This document shows positions 9,407 to 21,152 of a stretch of 64,000 nt of DNA, one piece after another (the first letter of the stretch is position 1; the number at the start of each line of letters is the position of its first letter). The notes under the pieces were generated by a model. It saw only the letters and a list, made by a program, of their open reading frames with translations, was not told where the DNA came from and did no database searches. The stretch lies in contig JAPLQF010000007.1 in NCBI GenBank assembly GCA_026399875.1, positions 40,035 through 104,034 on the forward strand, written 5' to 3'. This DNA comes from Burkholderiales bacterium (lineage in GTDB: Bacteria; Pseudomonadota; Gammaproteobacteria; Burkholderiales; Burkholderiaceae_E). Made by a program: the position numbers and the translations under genes.

Positions 9407-10516
9407 TCAGGTCTCGAAAATCGCCTCCGGCAGCAGGGCACTCACGCACACATTCGGCAGGTCAACCGCATTGCTGATGCGCAGATCGACCGCCAGCGAA
9501 CAGATCACATAGGCCTGCTCGCGACTGAAGCCGCGCTCACCCAGCAGCGCGATCATCTCGAGCAGCGCATTGCGGGCAGCCAGAGTCAGGTCCTCGCATT
9601 CCTGGGTACCGTCATCGCGAATCGGCAGCCCGGTGGTGGCCACGAAGTTGTGCGGCGCAGCCCATTGCGGCGGCGCGAAATAGCCCGGGTGCGAAAAGCG
9701 CGGAAAGCGCATCTTTCTGCGCGTGGCTTCGCCCGGCAGCAGCCGAAAGCGGACCACTCCGCTCGCGCCCATCTCGATGGCGGTGATGCAGCATTCGGAA
9801 TCGCCCTGCGCATAGTGGGCATCGCCCATCGAAAACAGCGCGCCGGCCACGCCCACCGGCAACTGCAGCCGGGCGCCGCGGGTGAGCTGACGGATATCGG
9901 CGTTGCCGCCGTTTTCGCGCGGCGGCATGGTGCGAAGCCCGGTACTCGCAATCGGCTCGCGTGCCGGCACGGCATCCTGCGCATCGGGCAGCAGGGCGAT
10001 GCCGCCCCGTCGCACCAGATCGGCTTCACGGGCGCTCCAGGCGAGCATCTGCTGGTGCGAGGGCGCCACACCGGCCGTGCCCATGAAGATGCCTTCCGGA
10101 ATGCGCACGCCCGGAATCTGCGCCGAGCGCGCAAAGCCGTTATCCACCTCCCAGTGCGCCAGAAAACGCGCATCGAAGATTTCCCGCAGAAAACCGGCGC
10201 CCGGGCGGATCACGGTCCAGCCATGGCGTTGCGCGGTCAGCTCGACGAACTCCACTTCAAGCACGTCGCCAGGCTGCGCGCCCTTTACGAAGACCGGCCC
10301 GGTGAGCGGATGCCCGGCCTTCTTGTCGTGGCTGGCCAGGTCGTCGAAGCTCATGCCGGGCTTGACCTGCCCGTCGGAGGCATCTCGGGTTTCGAGCAGA
10401 ACATCCTCGCCCGGGGCGACCTCGATGATCGGTTCGATATCGGGATGCCAGCGGTTATGGCCGGTGCCAGGGTCGTCGCGCAGGCGCCGGTTGCGATCGA
10501 TGCGAATGGATTTCAT
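9407..10516 (-). CDS. Acetamidase/formamidase family protein
   Basis: FmdA_AmdA family amidase of 369 residues that would release ammonia from formamide, acetamide or a similar short amide. Recognised from GHNRWHPDIEPI near residue 18, the region SFDDLASHDKK, GPVFVKGAQPGDVLEVE, FSMGDAHYAQGDSE near residue 235 and the tail NAVDLPNVCVSALLP. The start MKSIRIDRNR at 10516 fits the family; an upstream in-frame Met would only add a GC-rich extension. It is divergent from the second MFS gene across a 171-base gap. Confidence 0.87.
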   Translation of the reverse strand: MKSIRIDRNRRLRDDPGTGHNRWHPDIEPIIEVAPGEDVLLETRDASDGQVKPGMSFDDLASHDKKAGHPLTGPVFVKGAQPGDVLEVEFVELTAQRHGWTVIRPGAGFLREIFDARFLAHWEVDNGFARSAQIPGVRIPEGIFMGTAGVAPSHQQMLAWSAREADLVRRGGIALLPDAQDAVPAREPIASTGLRTMPPRENGGNADIRQLTRGARLQLPVGVAGALFSMGDAHYAQGDSECCITAIEMGASGVVRFRLLPGEATRRKMRFPRFSHPGYFAPPQWAAPHNFVATTGLPIRDDGTQECEDLTLAARNALLEMIALLGERGFSREQAYVICSLAVDLRISNAVDLPNVCVSALLPEAIFET

Positions 10517-10687
10517 CAGAACACGATAACCGAATCGCAGCCCGGGCAGACCGCCAGACCGCTCAGGCACAATCGAGGGTTGGCGGACAAGGCTTGACCC
10601 CGGGCCGCTCGCTGCTTACCGACCGGCCATGACCCTGCTGCCAGCCCGCGCTGCCTCCATCCACCGCCAGAACCTCGCCTTGCACGC

Positions 10688-11905
10688 ATGAGCGACGCAC
10701 TCGATCAGCGTGTCGTGACACGCATCGTTGGTCTGCTCTCGCTCGGCGGCTTTGCCAGCAGCGCGGCCATGCGGGTCTGCGATCCGATGCTGCCGCGCTT
10801 TGCCGACGACTTTCAGGCCAGCCTGGCGGCTGTGGCCAGCGTCAATACCGGCTTTGCGATCAGCTACGGACTGCTGCAGCTTGGCATCGGTCCGCTCGGT
10901 GATCGGCTGGGCAAGTTTCGAGTCATCACCGCCGCGATGATGCTGGCGGCGCTTGCCTCGATTGCCTGCGCGCTGGCGCCCAGTCTGCATGGGCTGGTGG
11001 CCGCACGCGTGATGGCGGGTGGCATGGGGGGCGCCATCATTCCGGTCGCCTTTGCCTGGATCGGCGATCAGGTGCCCTATGAGGCGCGGCAATCGGTGCT
11101 GGCCCGCGTGATGAGCGGCAGCCTGATCGGGGTGATCTGCGGACAGCTGATCGGCGGGATCTGCGTCGACACCGTCGGTTGGCGATGGGCCTTCGTCGTG
11201 CTGGCTGCACTCTTTGGCATCGTCGCCATCCTGATGCGCGCCAGTCCGGCCGCCCGCCTGAGACCCGCGCCGGCGATGGCCGCCGGCGACGCCGGTCTGC
11301 GGTCGGTACTGCGCAACTATGCCTCGATCGCACGCCCGACGTGGTCCAGGATGATCCTGGGCGCAGTGATGATCGAGGCCCTGATCATGTACGGCGGCCT
11401 GTCGTTCATTCCGACCACCCTGCACGATCGCTTCGGCATCCCCTTATGGCAGGCGGCCATGATCTCGGCAGTCATGGGCGTGGGTGGCTTCGTCTATACC
11501 CTGCTGGCCGCACGGCTCATCAGCCGTCTGGGAGAACAACGACTCGTCGTGGTTGGCGGCACAATGGTCTGCGCCGGGCTGATGCTGGTGGCCGTGGCGC
11601 CCTATCCGTGGGTGGCCGCAGTCGGCACCGCTGTGCTCGGCCTGGGCTTCTATGGCTTTCACAACACCCTGCAGGTGCATGGCACGCAACTGTCGCCGAC
11701 CCATCGCGGCATGGGCGTCGCGCTGTTTGCGCTGAGTCTTTTCATCGGCCAATCGATCGGGGTGTCACTGATTTCGGTCTCGGTGACCCTGATCGGATTC
11801 ACGCTGTCGCTGGCAGGGGCTGCGCTGGCCTTCGGACTGCTGACGGTCTGGTTCAGCCTGGCGCTGGCACGCCATCACGCTCAGGATGCGCCACCGGTGC
11901 ACTGA
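10688..11905 (+). CDS. MFS transporter
   Basis: Inner-membrane permease of 405 residues with about 12 predicted helices. The cytoplasmic loop GPLGDRLGKFRVIT after TM2 is the standard MFS motif A. The N-terminal AMRVCDPMLPRFADDF segment resembles Bcr/CflA-type and sugar-acid MFS members. It lies 83 bases upstream of the IlvD/Edd dehydratase on the same strand. That placement makes uptake of a sugar acid a possible job, but this is context only. Confidence 0.8.
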   Translation: MSDALDQRVVTRIVGLLSLGGFASSAAMRVCDPMLPRFADDFQASLAAVASVNTGFAISYGLLQLGIGPLGDRLGKFRVITAAMMLAALASIACALAPSLHGLVAARVMAGGMGGAIIPVAFAWIGDQVPYEARQSVLARVMSGSLIGVICGQLIGGICVDTVGWRWAFVVLAALFGIVAILMRASPAARLRPAPAMAAGDAGLRSVLRNYASIARPTWSRMILGAVMIEALIMYGGLSFIPTTLHDRFGIPLWQAAMISAVMGVGGFVYTLLAARLISRLGEQRLVVVGGTMVCAGLMLVAVAPYPWVAAVGTAVLGLGFYGFHNTLQVHGTQLSPTHRGMGVALFALSLFIGQSIGVSLISVSVTLIGFTLSLAGAALAFGLLTVWFSLALARHHAQDAPPVH

Positions 11906-11988
11906 AACACCTGGGCCAGTGTGATGCCGTGCGGGGCAGCCAGACGCGCACCGGCTAGGATTGCTGTTTTCCCATCGAGACCGCCACC

Positions 11989-13731
<1,743 letters not shown>

Positions 13732-13740
13732 GGCGCTTGT

Positions 13741-14517
13741 TCAGGCGCCGTAACCGGTCCTGAAGCGCGCGCACAGCGCATCGGCGCCGCGCATCAGCAG
13801 ATTCGCGTCGGTGCCGACCGCTACGAAGAGCCCGCCCACCTCGAGGATGCGCCGCGAATCGGCTTCGACCGGCGTCAGAAAGCCCGGTGCCTTGCCGGCC
13901 GCACGGATGCGCCGCATCGCGTCTTCGATCTTCGGCCAGATCTCGGGATGATGCCCCTCGCCGGCATGACCGAAGGAGGCATGCAGATCGGCCGGCCCGA
14001 TGAAGATGCCGTCGACGCCCTCAACCGCTGCAATCGCCTCGAGGTTGTCGAGGGCCTGCGCGGTCTCAACCTGCAGCAGCACGCACAGCTCACGCTCGAC
14101 CACCTGCGGATAATTTTTGATGCGCCCGTAGCGCGTGGCTCGGGTCGTGCCGCCCATGCCGCGCACGCCCTTGGGCGGATAGCGGGTGTAGGACACCGCT
14201 TCGCGTGCCTGCTCGGGTGTGTCGATCATCGGAATCAGCACGGTCTGGGCGCCGATGTCGAGCACCCGCTTGAGCATCACCATGTCGTTCCAGGGCACCC
14301 GCACCACTGCCTGGGTCGGATAGGCCGCCACCGCCTGCAGCTGGGTATGGACCGACTCGAGGTCGTTGGGCGCGTGCTCCATGTCGAGCAGGATCCAGTC
14401 GAAGCCGGCACCTGCGATCAGCTCGACGGTGAGATGCGATGACAGGCTCGACCACAGGCCGATCTGCGGCTTGCCGGCGGCCAGCGCGTGCTTGAAGGCA
14501 TTGATGGGCAGTTCCAT
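13741..14517 (-). CDS. HpcH/HpaI-family aldolase
   Basis: Class II, metal-dependent aldolase of 258 residues that splits a 2-keto-3-deoxy acid or 4-hydroxy-2-oxo-heptanedioate to pyruvate plus an aldehyde. Family marks are LLDMEHAPND near residue 43, YPPKGVRGMGG near residue 120, the metal-binding LQVETAQALDN near 152 and GPADLHASFGH near 178. It is convergent with the IlvD/Edd dehydratase and divergent from the UxaA-type dehydratase. Flanking by two dehydratases suggests a sugar-acid role (as in RhmA or GarL) rather than homoprotocatechuate breakdown. Substrate unproven. Confidence 0.88.
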   Translation of the reverse strand: MELPINAFKHALAAGKPQIGLWSSLSSHLTVELIAGAGFDWILLDMEHAPNDLESVHTQLQAVAAYPTQAVVRVPWNDMVMLKRVLDIGAQTVLIPMIDTPEQAREAVSYTRYPPKGVRGMGGTTRATRYGRIKNYPQVVERELCVLLQVETAQALDNLEAIAAVEGVDGIFIGPADLHASFGHAGEGHHPEIWPKIEDAMRRIRAAGKAPGFLTPVEADSRRILEVGGLFVAVGTDANLLMRGADALCARFRTGYGA

Positions 14518-14634
14518 GGCGTGTCTTCCTCGAAATGGATGAACCGGACCCTTGTTGGGCCCGTGTTGGCGACAGGCCGAGCCTGCATCGGGCGATGGTA
14601 ACGTGAGGCCATCTCAATCGACACGCCCGCCGCC

Positions 14635-16167
14635 ATGACCACCCTTTCACTGATCCGCAAACCGGTGCTGCGTCTTCATCCGGGCGACGATGTGGTGATC
14701 GCCGCCCGCCCGCTCGCGGCCGGCGCACGCCTGCCCGACGAAAATCTGGTGTGCACCGATCCGATTCCTGCCGGGCACAAGCTGGCCACCCGGGCTGTCG
14801 CACGCGGTGAGCCGGTGCGTCGCTACGGACAGATCATCGGATTTGCCATCGACGACATCGCAGCCGGTCAGCATGTTCATACCCACAACCTGGCCTTCGA
14901 CACCTTCGAGCGCGACTATGCGGTCGGTGTCGATGTGAAGCCCACCCCGAGCGTGAGCGAGCCGGCCACTTTCATGGGCTATCTGCGACCCGATGGCCGG
15001 GTGGCGACGCGCAACTACATCGGTGTGATCTCGACCGTGAACTGCTCGGCGAGTGTCTCGAAATTTGTCGCCGCGCATTTCACGCCGGAGCGGCTTGCGG
15101 CCTGGCCGAATGTCGACGGCATTGTGCCGATCACCCACAGCGTGGGCTGCGGCATGGACTCCAACGGCAAGGGCATGGACCTGCTGCGCCGAACCATCGC
15201 CGGCTATGTGCGGCATGCCAATTTCGCGGGCGTGGTGATCATCGGACTGGGCTGCGAAGCCAATCAGATGGACGCGCTCTTTGCCGCGCAGCAGCTCGAC
15301 GAATCGCCACTGCTCAAGCCCCTGGTGATCCAGACCGAAGGCGGCACGCGCAAGACCGTCGCTGCTGCGATTGCCGCGGTCGAATCGATGCTGCCGCAGG
15401 CCAATGCGCTGCAGCGCACCCGGGTGCCTGCGAGCCATCTCACCATCGGCCTGCAATGCGGCGGCTCGGACGGCTACTCGGGCATCACCGCCAACCCGGC
15501 GCTTGGCGCGGCCTGCGACCTGCTGGTGGCACACGGCGGCACGGTCATCCTGTCGGAAACCCCGGAAATCTATGGGGCCGAGCATCTGCTCACCCGACGC
15601 GCAGTGTCGCAGGCGGTGGCCGACAAGCTGATCGCGCGCATCCGCTGGTGGGAGTCGTACTGCGAGCGCAACGATGGCAGCATGGACAACAACCCCTCAC
15701 CCGGCAACAAGGCCGGCGGTCTGACCACCATCCTCGAGAAGTCGCTGGGCGCGGTGGCCAAGGGCGGCACCACCAATCTGGTCGATGTGTTCGAGTACGC
15801 CGAGCCGGTCAGCACAAAGGGCTTCGTCTACATGGATACCCCGGGCTATGACCCGGTATCGGCCACCGGCCAGGTCGCGGGCGGCGCAAATCTGGTCTGC
15901 TTTACCACCGGACGTGGTTCGGTCTATGGCTGCCGGCCGAGCCCGTCGATCAAGCTCGCGACCAACAGCGTGCTCTACGAACGCATGTCAGACGACATGG
16001 ACATCAACTGCGGCGGGATCATCGATGGGACGGTCACCGTCCAGGAAAAAGGCCGCGAGATCTTCGAGACGATCCTGCGTGTGGCCTCGGGGCAGGCGAG
16101 CCGCAGCGAGGCGCTCGGCATGGGACAGGAGGAGTTCGTGCCCTGGTATCTCGGGGCGGTGATGTGA
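14635..16167 (+). CDS. UxaA/GarD-family altronate or galactarate dehydratase
   Basis: Predicted hexonate/aldarate dehydratase of 510 residues. The first 95 residues form the SAF-like domain ending in GQHVHTHN, and the rest is the UxaA core: PDGRVATRNYIGV near residue 120, THSVGCGMD near 170, IGLGCEANQ near 205, GLQCGGSDGYSGI near 275 and DINCGGIIDG near 458. These Cys/His sites match the iron-dependent family. Domain order is that of a full-length fused enzyme. The gene is divergent from the HpaI-type aldolase (117-base gap), which could share its regulation. Confidence 0.87.
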   Translation: MTTLSLIRKPVLRLHPGDDVVIAARPLAAGARLPDENLVCTDPIPAGHKLATRAVARGEPVRRYGQIIGFAIDDIAAGQHVHTHNLAFDTFERDYAVGVDVKPTPSVSEPATFMGYLRPDGRVATRNYIGVISTVNCSASVSKFVAAHFTPERLAAWPNVDGIVPITHSVGCGMDSNGKGMDLLRRTIAGYVRHANFAGVVIIGLGCEANQMDALFAAQQLDESPLLKPLVIQTEGGTRKTVAAAIAAVESMLPQANALQRTRVPASHLTIGLQCGGSDGYSGITANPALGAACDLLVAHGGTVILSETPEIYGAEHLLTRRAVSQAVADKLIARIRWWESYCERNDGSMDNNPSPGNKAGGLTTILEKSLGAVAKGGTTNLVDVFEYAEPVSTKGFVYMDTPGYDPVSATGQVAGGANLVCFTTGRGSVYGCRPSPSIKLATNSVLYERMSDDMDINCGGIIDGTVTVQEKGREIFETILRVASGQASRSEALGMGQEEFVPWYLGAVM

Positions 16168-16202
16168 GTTCAACCTGAGGTCGAGCAGCCGCATGCGCGG
16201 GG

Positions 16203-17687
16203 TCAGGGCGGCAGCACAGCCTCGCCCTCGTCTGCCAGTGGGAGGTCGATGACCATGCAGATGCCCTGACCGGTCGATCCGGTCACGATGCTCACCGAGC
16301 CCTCGTGCGCCCGGACGATCTCGGCCACGATCGCCAGGCCCAGTCCGATGCCGGGCGATCGGTCGGCGGCGGCGTCGGTGGCACGCCCGCGATTGAAACG
16401 CTCGAGCACACGGCGGCGATCCTGCTGGGCAATGCCCGGTCCATTGTCATCGATGCGGACCTGGGCAGTGTGCTCGCCGCTCATTGACACATTCAGCGCC
16501 ACACTGACCGTCAGGTGCGCACCGCGCCCGGCGTACTTGATCGCGTTGTCGAGCAGGTTGTGGATGGCCTCGGCAAAGAGATCCGGGTCGCCACTGACCA
16601 TGATCGGTGCACCCCCCTCCTGCGGACCGCCCTGAAAACCGATATCGATCCCGGCGGCAAGCGCCTGTGGCACCCATCGGGTGGCCGCATCGAACACTGT
16701 GGCACGCAGATCGAATCGAACCGGCTCACCGACCCGCGCGCTCGGCTCGGCGCGGGCCAGCGTGAGCAACTGGCTGGACAGGCGCACCGCGCGATTGGCA
16801 GCCCGCTGCACCTCGATCACCAGCGGACGAAGTCGTTGCGGATCGGACTCACGCGCCGCCTCGTCGGCATGCAGCTTCAGCGCAGTGAGCGGCGTGCGCA
16901 GCTGGTGGGCGGCGTCGGCGATAAAGTGCCGCTGCGCGGCGAGCGCATCGCGCAGCCTCAGCAGCAGATCGTTCATGGCCTGGGTGAGCGGCGCCACCTC
17001 GGCCGGCAGAGCACGGTCATCGATCGGCTCGAGCGAATGATGGGTCTGAACCTCGAGCGCCTGGGCGAGTTGGCCGATCGGCGACAGCGCGCGGCGCAGT
17101 GAATACCAGATCACCCCGCCGGCCAGCAGCACCAGCGCAATCTGCGGCAGCAGCACGCTCAACAGCAGTTCGGCGGCCAGTGACTGGCGCTTGCGCAATG
17201 TCTCGGCCACCCTGACCTCGATCGGCTCGTCGGCACCCTCGAGACGCATCGAGACGCTTGCCACGCGGACCCTTGCGCCCGACAGCCAACCGCCATACAT
17301 CGATGCCTGTCTCAAGCGCTGCACGCCGGTCGAGGGCGCGGCAGGCAGCAAGGGATAGCCGGCGATATGTCCGGAGCGAAGCCCCCTCACTTCATACCAG
17401 GTAGTGTCGTCATTATCCCACTGCAGGATCTGACGGGCGGCCTCGGGCAGATCGAGCGAGGGCGTGCCGCGCGACAGCGTGACCCGCTGAGCAAGCGCTT
17501 CGGCGGAATCGACCAGCCAGCGGTCGTGAACCAGGTCGGCATAGTGGCGTGCACCGAGATACGACAAGGTGCCAGACACCGCAAAGAGCGCCAGCAGCGG
17601 CGGCAGCAGGCGGCTGAGCAACTGCGAGCGCAGGCTGACCGCCGCACGCTTCACCACTTTGGCCGCGGGGATGGTGGCATCAGCCAT
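16203..17687 (-). CDS. Sensor histidine kinase, TctE/QseC-like
   Basis: Membrane sensor kinase of 494 residues. An N-terminal membrane segment near residues 28-50 is followed by a periplasmic region of about 130 residues resembling the 2CSK_N sensor of TctE, then a second membrane segment near 180-200 and a HAMP-like linker. The phospho-acceptor His lies in FIADAAHQLRTPLTALK near residue 260. N, G1 and G2 boxes of the ATPase follow (HNLLDNAIKYAG, DDNGPGIA, GLGLAIVAEIV). Overlaps its response regulator by eight bases. Divergent from the RND efflux operon and a plausible regulator of it, although TctE relatives usually sense carboxylates. Confidence 0.9.
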   Translation of the reverse strand: MADATIPAAKVVKRAAVSLRSQLLSRLLPPLLALFAVSGTLSYLGARHYADLVHDRWLVDSAEALAQRVTLSRGTPSLDLPEAARQILQWDNDDTTWYEVRGLRSGHIAGYPLLPAAPSTGVQRLRQASMYGGWLSGARVRVASVSMRLEGADEPIEVRVAETLRKRQSLAAELLLSVLLPQIALVLLAGGVIWYSLRRALSPIGQLAQALEVQTHHSLEPIDDRALPAEVAPLTQAMNDLLLRLRDALAAQRHFIADAAHQLRTPLTALKLHADEAARESDPQRLRPLVIEVQRAANRAVRLSSQLLTLARAEPSARVGEPVRFDLRATVFDAATRWVPQALAAGIDIGFQGGPQEGGAPIMVSGDPDLFAEAIHNLLDNAIKYAGRGAHLTVSVALNVSMSGEHTAQVRIDDNGPGIAQQDRRRVLERFNRGRATDAAADRSPGIGLGLAIVAEIVRAHEGSVSIVTGSTGQGICMVIDLPLADEGEAVLPP

Positions 17688-18366
17688 CGCGTTGCCTCAA
17701 CAGATAGCCGAAGCCGCGCACGGTGTGGACCTCAGCGCCGGTGGACTCGAGCTTGCGGCGCAGCCGGTGGACGATGACCTCGACCGTGGCATCGGACAGA
17801 TCCATCGCCGAGGTGTCGGCAGCAGCAAGCTCCTGCAGGACCGCCGACTTGCTGATCACCCGCCCGGCACGACGCAGAAGCACCGACAGGACGCCGGCCT
17901 CGCGCGGCGACAACTCGAGCATGTCGTCATCGAGCCTGACCCCGGCTTCGTCGGCATGCAGGCTCAGACGCCCGCAGCGCAGCACGCGCGAAGCGCTCGC
18001 CGCGGGCTTGCCGCGGCGCAGCAAAGCGCGGATCCGGGCTTCGAGCTCGACCATGTCGAAGGGCTTGACGAGGTAATCATCGGCACCGGCATCCAGACCG
18101 AGCACACGGTCGCGGACATCGTCGCGGGCAGTCAGCAGCAGTACCGGCAAATCGCTGCCACGCGCGCGCAGGGCGCGAAGCACCTCGATGCCATCGCGAC
18201 CAGGCAATCCGATGTCGAGCACTGCCAGATCGAAGCCGGCGGCTTTGAGAGCCTCGTCGGCCTCGTCGCCACGTGTCACCCAATCGGCCTGAACGCCGGC
18301 ACGCGCCATCGCGCGCAGCACCGCGTTGGCAATCTGGGGATCATCTTCGGCAAGCAGCAGTTTCAT
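17680..18366 (-). CDS. OmpR-family response regulator
   Basis: DNA-binding response regulator of 228 residues. Receiver domain: acidic pocket LLLAEDDPQ at the N-terminus, phospho-acceptor Asp in DLAVLDIGLPGRDG near residue 51, and Lys in DDYLVKPF near 101. The C-terminal winged helix ends in VHTVRGFGYLLRQRDG. Start MKLLLAEDD at 18366 was chosen as the normal receiver N-terminus. It is transcribed with the sensor kinase and lies head-to-head with the efflux operon across 100 bases, the usual layout for control of efflux genes. Confidence 0.92.
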   Translation of the reverse strand: MKLLLAEDDPQIANAVLRAMARAGVQADWVTRGDEADEALKAAGFDLAVLDIGLPGRDGIEVLRALRARGSDLPVLLLTARDDVRDRVLGLDAGADDYLVKPFDMVELEARIRALLRRGKPAASASRVLRCGRLSLHADEAGVRLDDDMLELSPREAGVLSVLLRRAGRVISKSAVLQELAAADTSAMDLSDATVEVIVHRLRRKLESTGAEVHTVRGFGYLLRQRDG

Positions 18367-18466
18367 GGCGTTCTGACAGCGGTTCGTCGGAGGGTCGGCG
18401 CCACTGCAAGGGCTTTGAAAGACTGCCAGCCCATTCTCGGCGTCTTTCCCGATTCTGATCCGAAGG

Positions 18467-19906
18467 ATGATGACACCATTGGTTCTCGTGCAGGCGACAG
18501 TTCGCATATCGGCGCTTGCACTGATGCTTCTGTTCGCAGCGGCGGTGTTGCTGCCGGGACAGGCCACAGCGCAGGTTCAATCCGCAGCGCCCCTCGTCAG
18601 CCCGACACCGGCGGTGACGGACGCACCGTTGCTCGACTGCGCCGCACTGCCACGCCCGGACCTCGACTGGCCCCTTGCCCAGCAGCGACTCGCCCAGTGC
18701 AATCGGGATGTCCGGCTCGCGCTGCAATCGCTCAGAGCCGCCCAGGCCGATGTTCAGATCGCCGGACAAAGACCCAATCCGACCCTGTCAACCGGCGTGG
18801 GCCAGTACAGCACCACGGTGGGCGCCGGCGCGGGAGGCCCCTTCGACAAACAGGTCGACTGGCTGGCACGCATCGACCAGCCGATCGAACGCGGCAACAA
18901 GCGCGACCTGCGGGTTCAGGCCGCCAGCCAGAGCCTGCGGGCCGCCGGCTGGAGCGCGGCCGACATGCTGCGCCAGCAGCAACTCGCGCTGGCCAACGCC
19001 TGGATCGATCTGTGGGGCGCACAGGAAAAATCGCGTCTCCAGCGCGAACTCACTGCGCTCTACCGCAATACCTACGACTCGGCTCAGCGGCGTCTGAAGG
19101 CGGGCGATATCGCGGCCAGCGACGTCGCCCGCATCGACCTTGATCTGCAGCGTGCCGAGACCGACCGCATCGCCGCCAACAGCGAGCTGATCCGCGCGAG
19201 ATTCGTCATGGCGTCCCTGCTCGCAATGGAGCCTCAGGCGCCGCAGTTGAAAGCCGCCTCGCCCTGGCCCGCCTCGGAGCCTGCCATCTCGACCATTGTT
19301 CCTTTGGGCGAGGCCGAACGGCCCGACCTGCAGGCGGCACGAGCCCAGCAGGCGGCCGCCGATTCACAGGCCGAACTCGCGCGCAGTCTGCAGACCCGCG
19401 ATATCTCGATCGGACTGCAGGTCGATCGGTTTGCGCCGCCGACCGGCTTCGGCACGACGCTGGGCGCTTATGTCTCGATTCCGCTCTTTACCAACCATCG
19501 CTATGAAGGCGAACTCGCGCGCGCCGAAGCCGATCGCGATTTCGCAGCCGCCGCCCGCGCTCGGCTGGAGCAGCAGGCCAGAGCCGATCAGCAGCGCTTG
19601 CTTGAAGCAAGGCTCGGCGCGCGTCTGCGCCGCGAGCGACTCGAGCGCGAGGCACTCCCAGTGGCCGAGAAGGTCGCCGCAAATGCCGAACTCGCCTACC
19701 GCAAAGGCGCGGGTACGGTGCTCGAGCTGATCGATGCCCTGCGCCAGTTGCGCTCACTTCAGCTCGAAGCACTCGCCGTGCGGCTCGACGAAGACCGCGC
19801 CGATGCCGCCGCGCGGGCCGAGATGCTCACCGCGACTGCGGCGGCCGATCCGATCTTCGGCGAATCGCTTCGGCTCTTACCGCCGCAAACCGTCAGTGTG
19901 AAATGA
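18467..19906 (+). CDS. TolC-family outer-membrane efflux protein (CzcC-like)
   Basis: Outer-membrane channel of a tripartite efflux pump, 479 residues. A signal peptide (hydrophobic ALALMLLFAAAVLL, then ATAQ) is followed by long Ala/Arg/Gln-rich amphipathic helices with the two-fold repeat typical of the family (QSLRAAQADVQIAGQRPNP and LQAARAQQAAADSQAELAR). Two consecutive ATG codons are possible starts. Seven bases separate it from the adaptor gene, so it heads a czcCBA-type operon. Confidence 0.9.
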   Translation: MMTPLVLVQATVRISALALMLLFAAAVLLPGQATAQVQSAAPLVSPTPAVTDAPLLDCAALPRPDLDWPLAQQRLAQCNRDVRLALQSLRAAQADVQIAGQRPNPTLSTGVGQYSTTVGAGAGGPFDKQVDWLARIDQPIERGNKRDLRVQAASQSLRAAGWSAADMLRQQQLALANAWIDLWGAQEKSRLQRELTALYRNTYDSAQRRLKAGDIAASDVARIDLDLQRAETDRIAANSELIRARFVMASLLAMEPQAPQLKAASPWPASEPAISTIVPLGEAERPDLQAARAQQAAADSQAELARSLQTRDISIGLQVDRFAPPTGFGTTLGAYVSIPLFTNHRYEGELARAEADRDFAAAARARLEQQARADQQRLLEARLGARLRRERLEREALPVAEKVAANAELAYRKGAGTVLELIDALRQLRSLQLEALAVRLDEDRADAAARAEMLTATAAADPIFGESLRLLPPQTVSVK

Positions 19907-19913
19907 GCGACCG

Positions 19914-21152
19914 ATGAGCGTCCCCATTAGCCTCAAACCTTCGACCCGCCGGCGCAGCGCCACCTCGGCCGCACTGCTGATTGCCGGTGTTCTCACATCG
20001 GGTGCCTGGCTGACCGGTTGCGATCGGACCCCCGATGCGCCGCCGGCGCATCGGGGCCCGACCATCAGCGGCGACACCGTCCGGTTCACCGGCCGGGTCG
20101 ACGGCATCCGCAGCGAAGTTGTGCAGGACGCAGGCGACATCGCCCTGACCCTCCCAGGTCGCCTGATCTGGGATGAAGACCGGACCGTCCGCGTGCAGGC
20201 GCCGTTTGCAGGCCGGGTGGTGCGCCCGCTGGTCACCGCGGGCGACACCGTCGCCATGGGGCAGCCGCTGGCCGAGATGGCCTCGGCCGAATTCGGCACC
20301 GCCGTGGCGCAAGCACGCAGCGCCGACAACGACCTGCAACTGGCCGGCGACAATCTCAAACGGCTGCGCGAGCTCCATGAGGCCGGTGTCGTTTCCCAAA
20401 AAGACCTGCGCCAGGCCGAGGCCGATGATGCCGGCAAGCGGATCGAACGCGATCGGGCCCAGACCCGCCTGAAGCAGATCGGCGCCGGCAGCGGCCCCAA
20501 CTTCGTGCTGCGCTCGCCGATCTCCGGAGTCGTGGTCGAGCGCTCGGTCAATGCCGGGCAGGAGTTTCGTCCCGACAGCGGTGGAGCACCGCTCTTTGTC
20601 ATCACCGACCCGGCCAGACTGTGGGTGCGGCTCGATGCCACCGAATCCGAGCTGCCGCGCCTTGCCGGCGTCAAGCGCGGCACCACCCTCACGCTCGTGA
20701 CGCCGGCCTATCCCGACCGACGCTTTACCGGCACGCTCGCGGTGATCGGCGACTCGATCGACCCGGAGTCACGCACCTTCAGGCTGCGCGGCAACGTCCC
20801 CAACCCCGACCGCCTGCTCAAGGGCGAGATGTTCGTCAATGCCAGTTTCCCGGTGGCCGAAGGCGAAACCCCCGGCCGAGTGACCAATGTCGCCGCGAGT
20901 GCGGTACTGCTGGTCGACGGCAAACGGTATGTGTTCGTGGCCGACCCCGACGGTGGGTTCACCCGGATCGAAGTCAAGGTTGCTCGCGAGATGGTGAGCC
21001 GGACCGCGGTGCAGGGCCTGGCCGCGAATCAGAAAGTCGTGGTCGAAGGCAGCCTCTTTTTGCAGCAGATCCTGGCCGGGGCGAAATTGCCCGCGCCACG
21101 CGCGTCAGGCACATCGACTCAGGCAGCAACGACACGCGAGGCACGCCCGTGA
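19914..21152 (+). CDS. RND efflux periplasmic adaptor lipoprotein (CzcB-like)
   Basis: Membrane-fusion subunit of 412 residues linking pump and channel. The N-terminus carries a lipobox (WLTGC, near residue 37), so it is probably a lipoprotein. The barrel-sandwich/lipoyl half follows (VQAPFAGRVVRPLVTAGDTV near 95), a coiled-coil hairpin near 130-185, and the second lipoyl half with LRSPISGVVVERSVNAGQ. No CzcB-type His-rich metal-binding N-terminal domain is seen. Its stop overlaps the pump start (GTGA). Confidence 0.9.
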   Translation: MSVPISLKPSTRRRSATSAALLIAGVLTSGAWLTGCDRTPDAPPAHRGPTISGDTVRFTGRVDGIRSEVVQDAGDIALTLPGRLIWDEDRTVRVQAPFAGRVVRPLVTAGDTVAMGQPLAEMASAEFGTAVAQARSADNDLQLAGDNLKRLRELHEAGVVSQKDLRQAEADDAGKRIERDRAQTRLKQIGAGSGPNFVLRSPISGVVVERSVNAGQEFRPDSGGAPLFVITDPARLWVRLDATESELPRLAGVKRGTTLTLVTPAYPDRRFTGTLAVIGDSIDPESRTFRLRGNVPNPDRLLKGEMFVNASFPVAEGETPGRVTNVAASAVLLVDGKRYVFVADPDGGFTRIEVKVAREMVSRTAVQGLAANQKVVVEGSLFLQQILAGAKLPAPRASGTSTQAATTREARP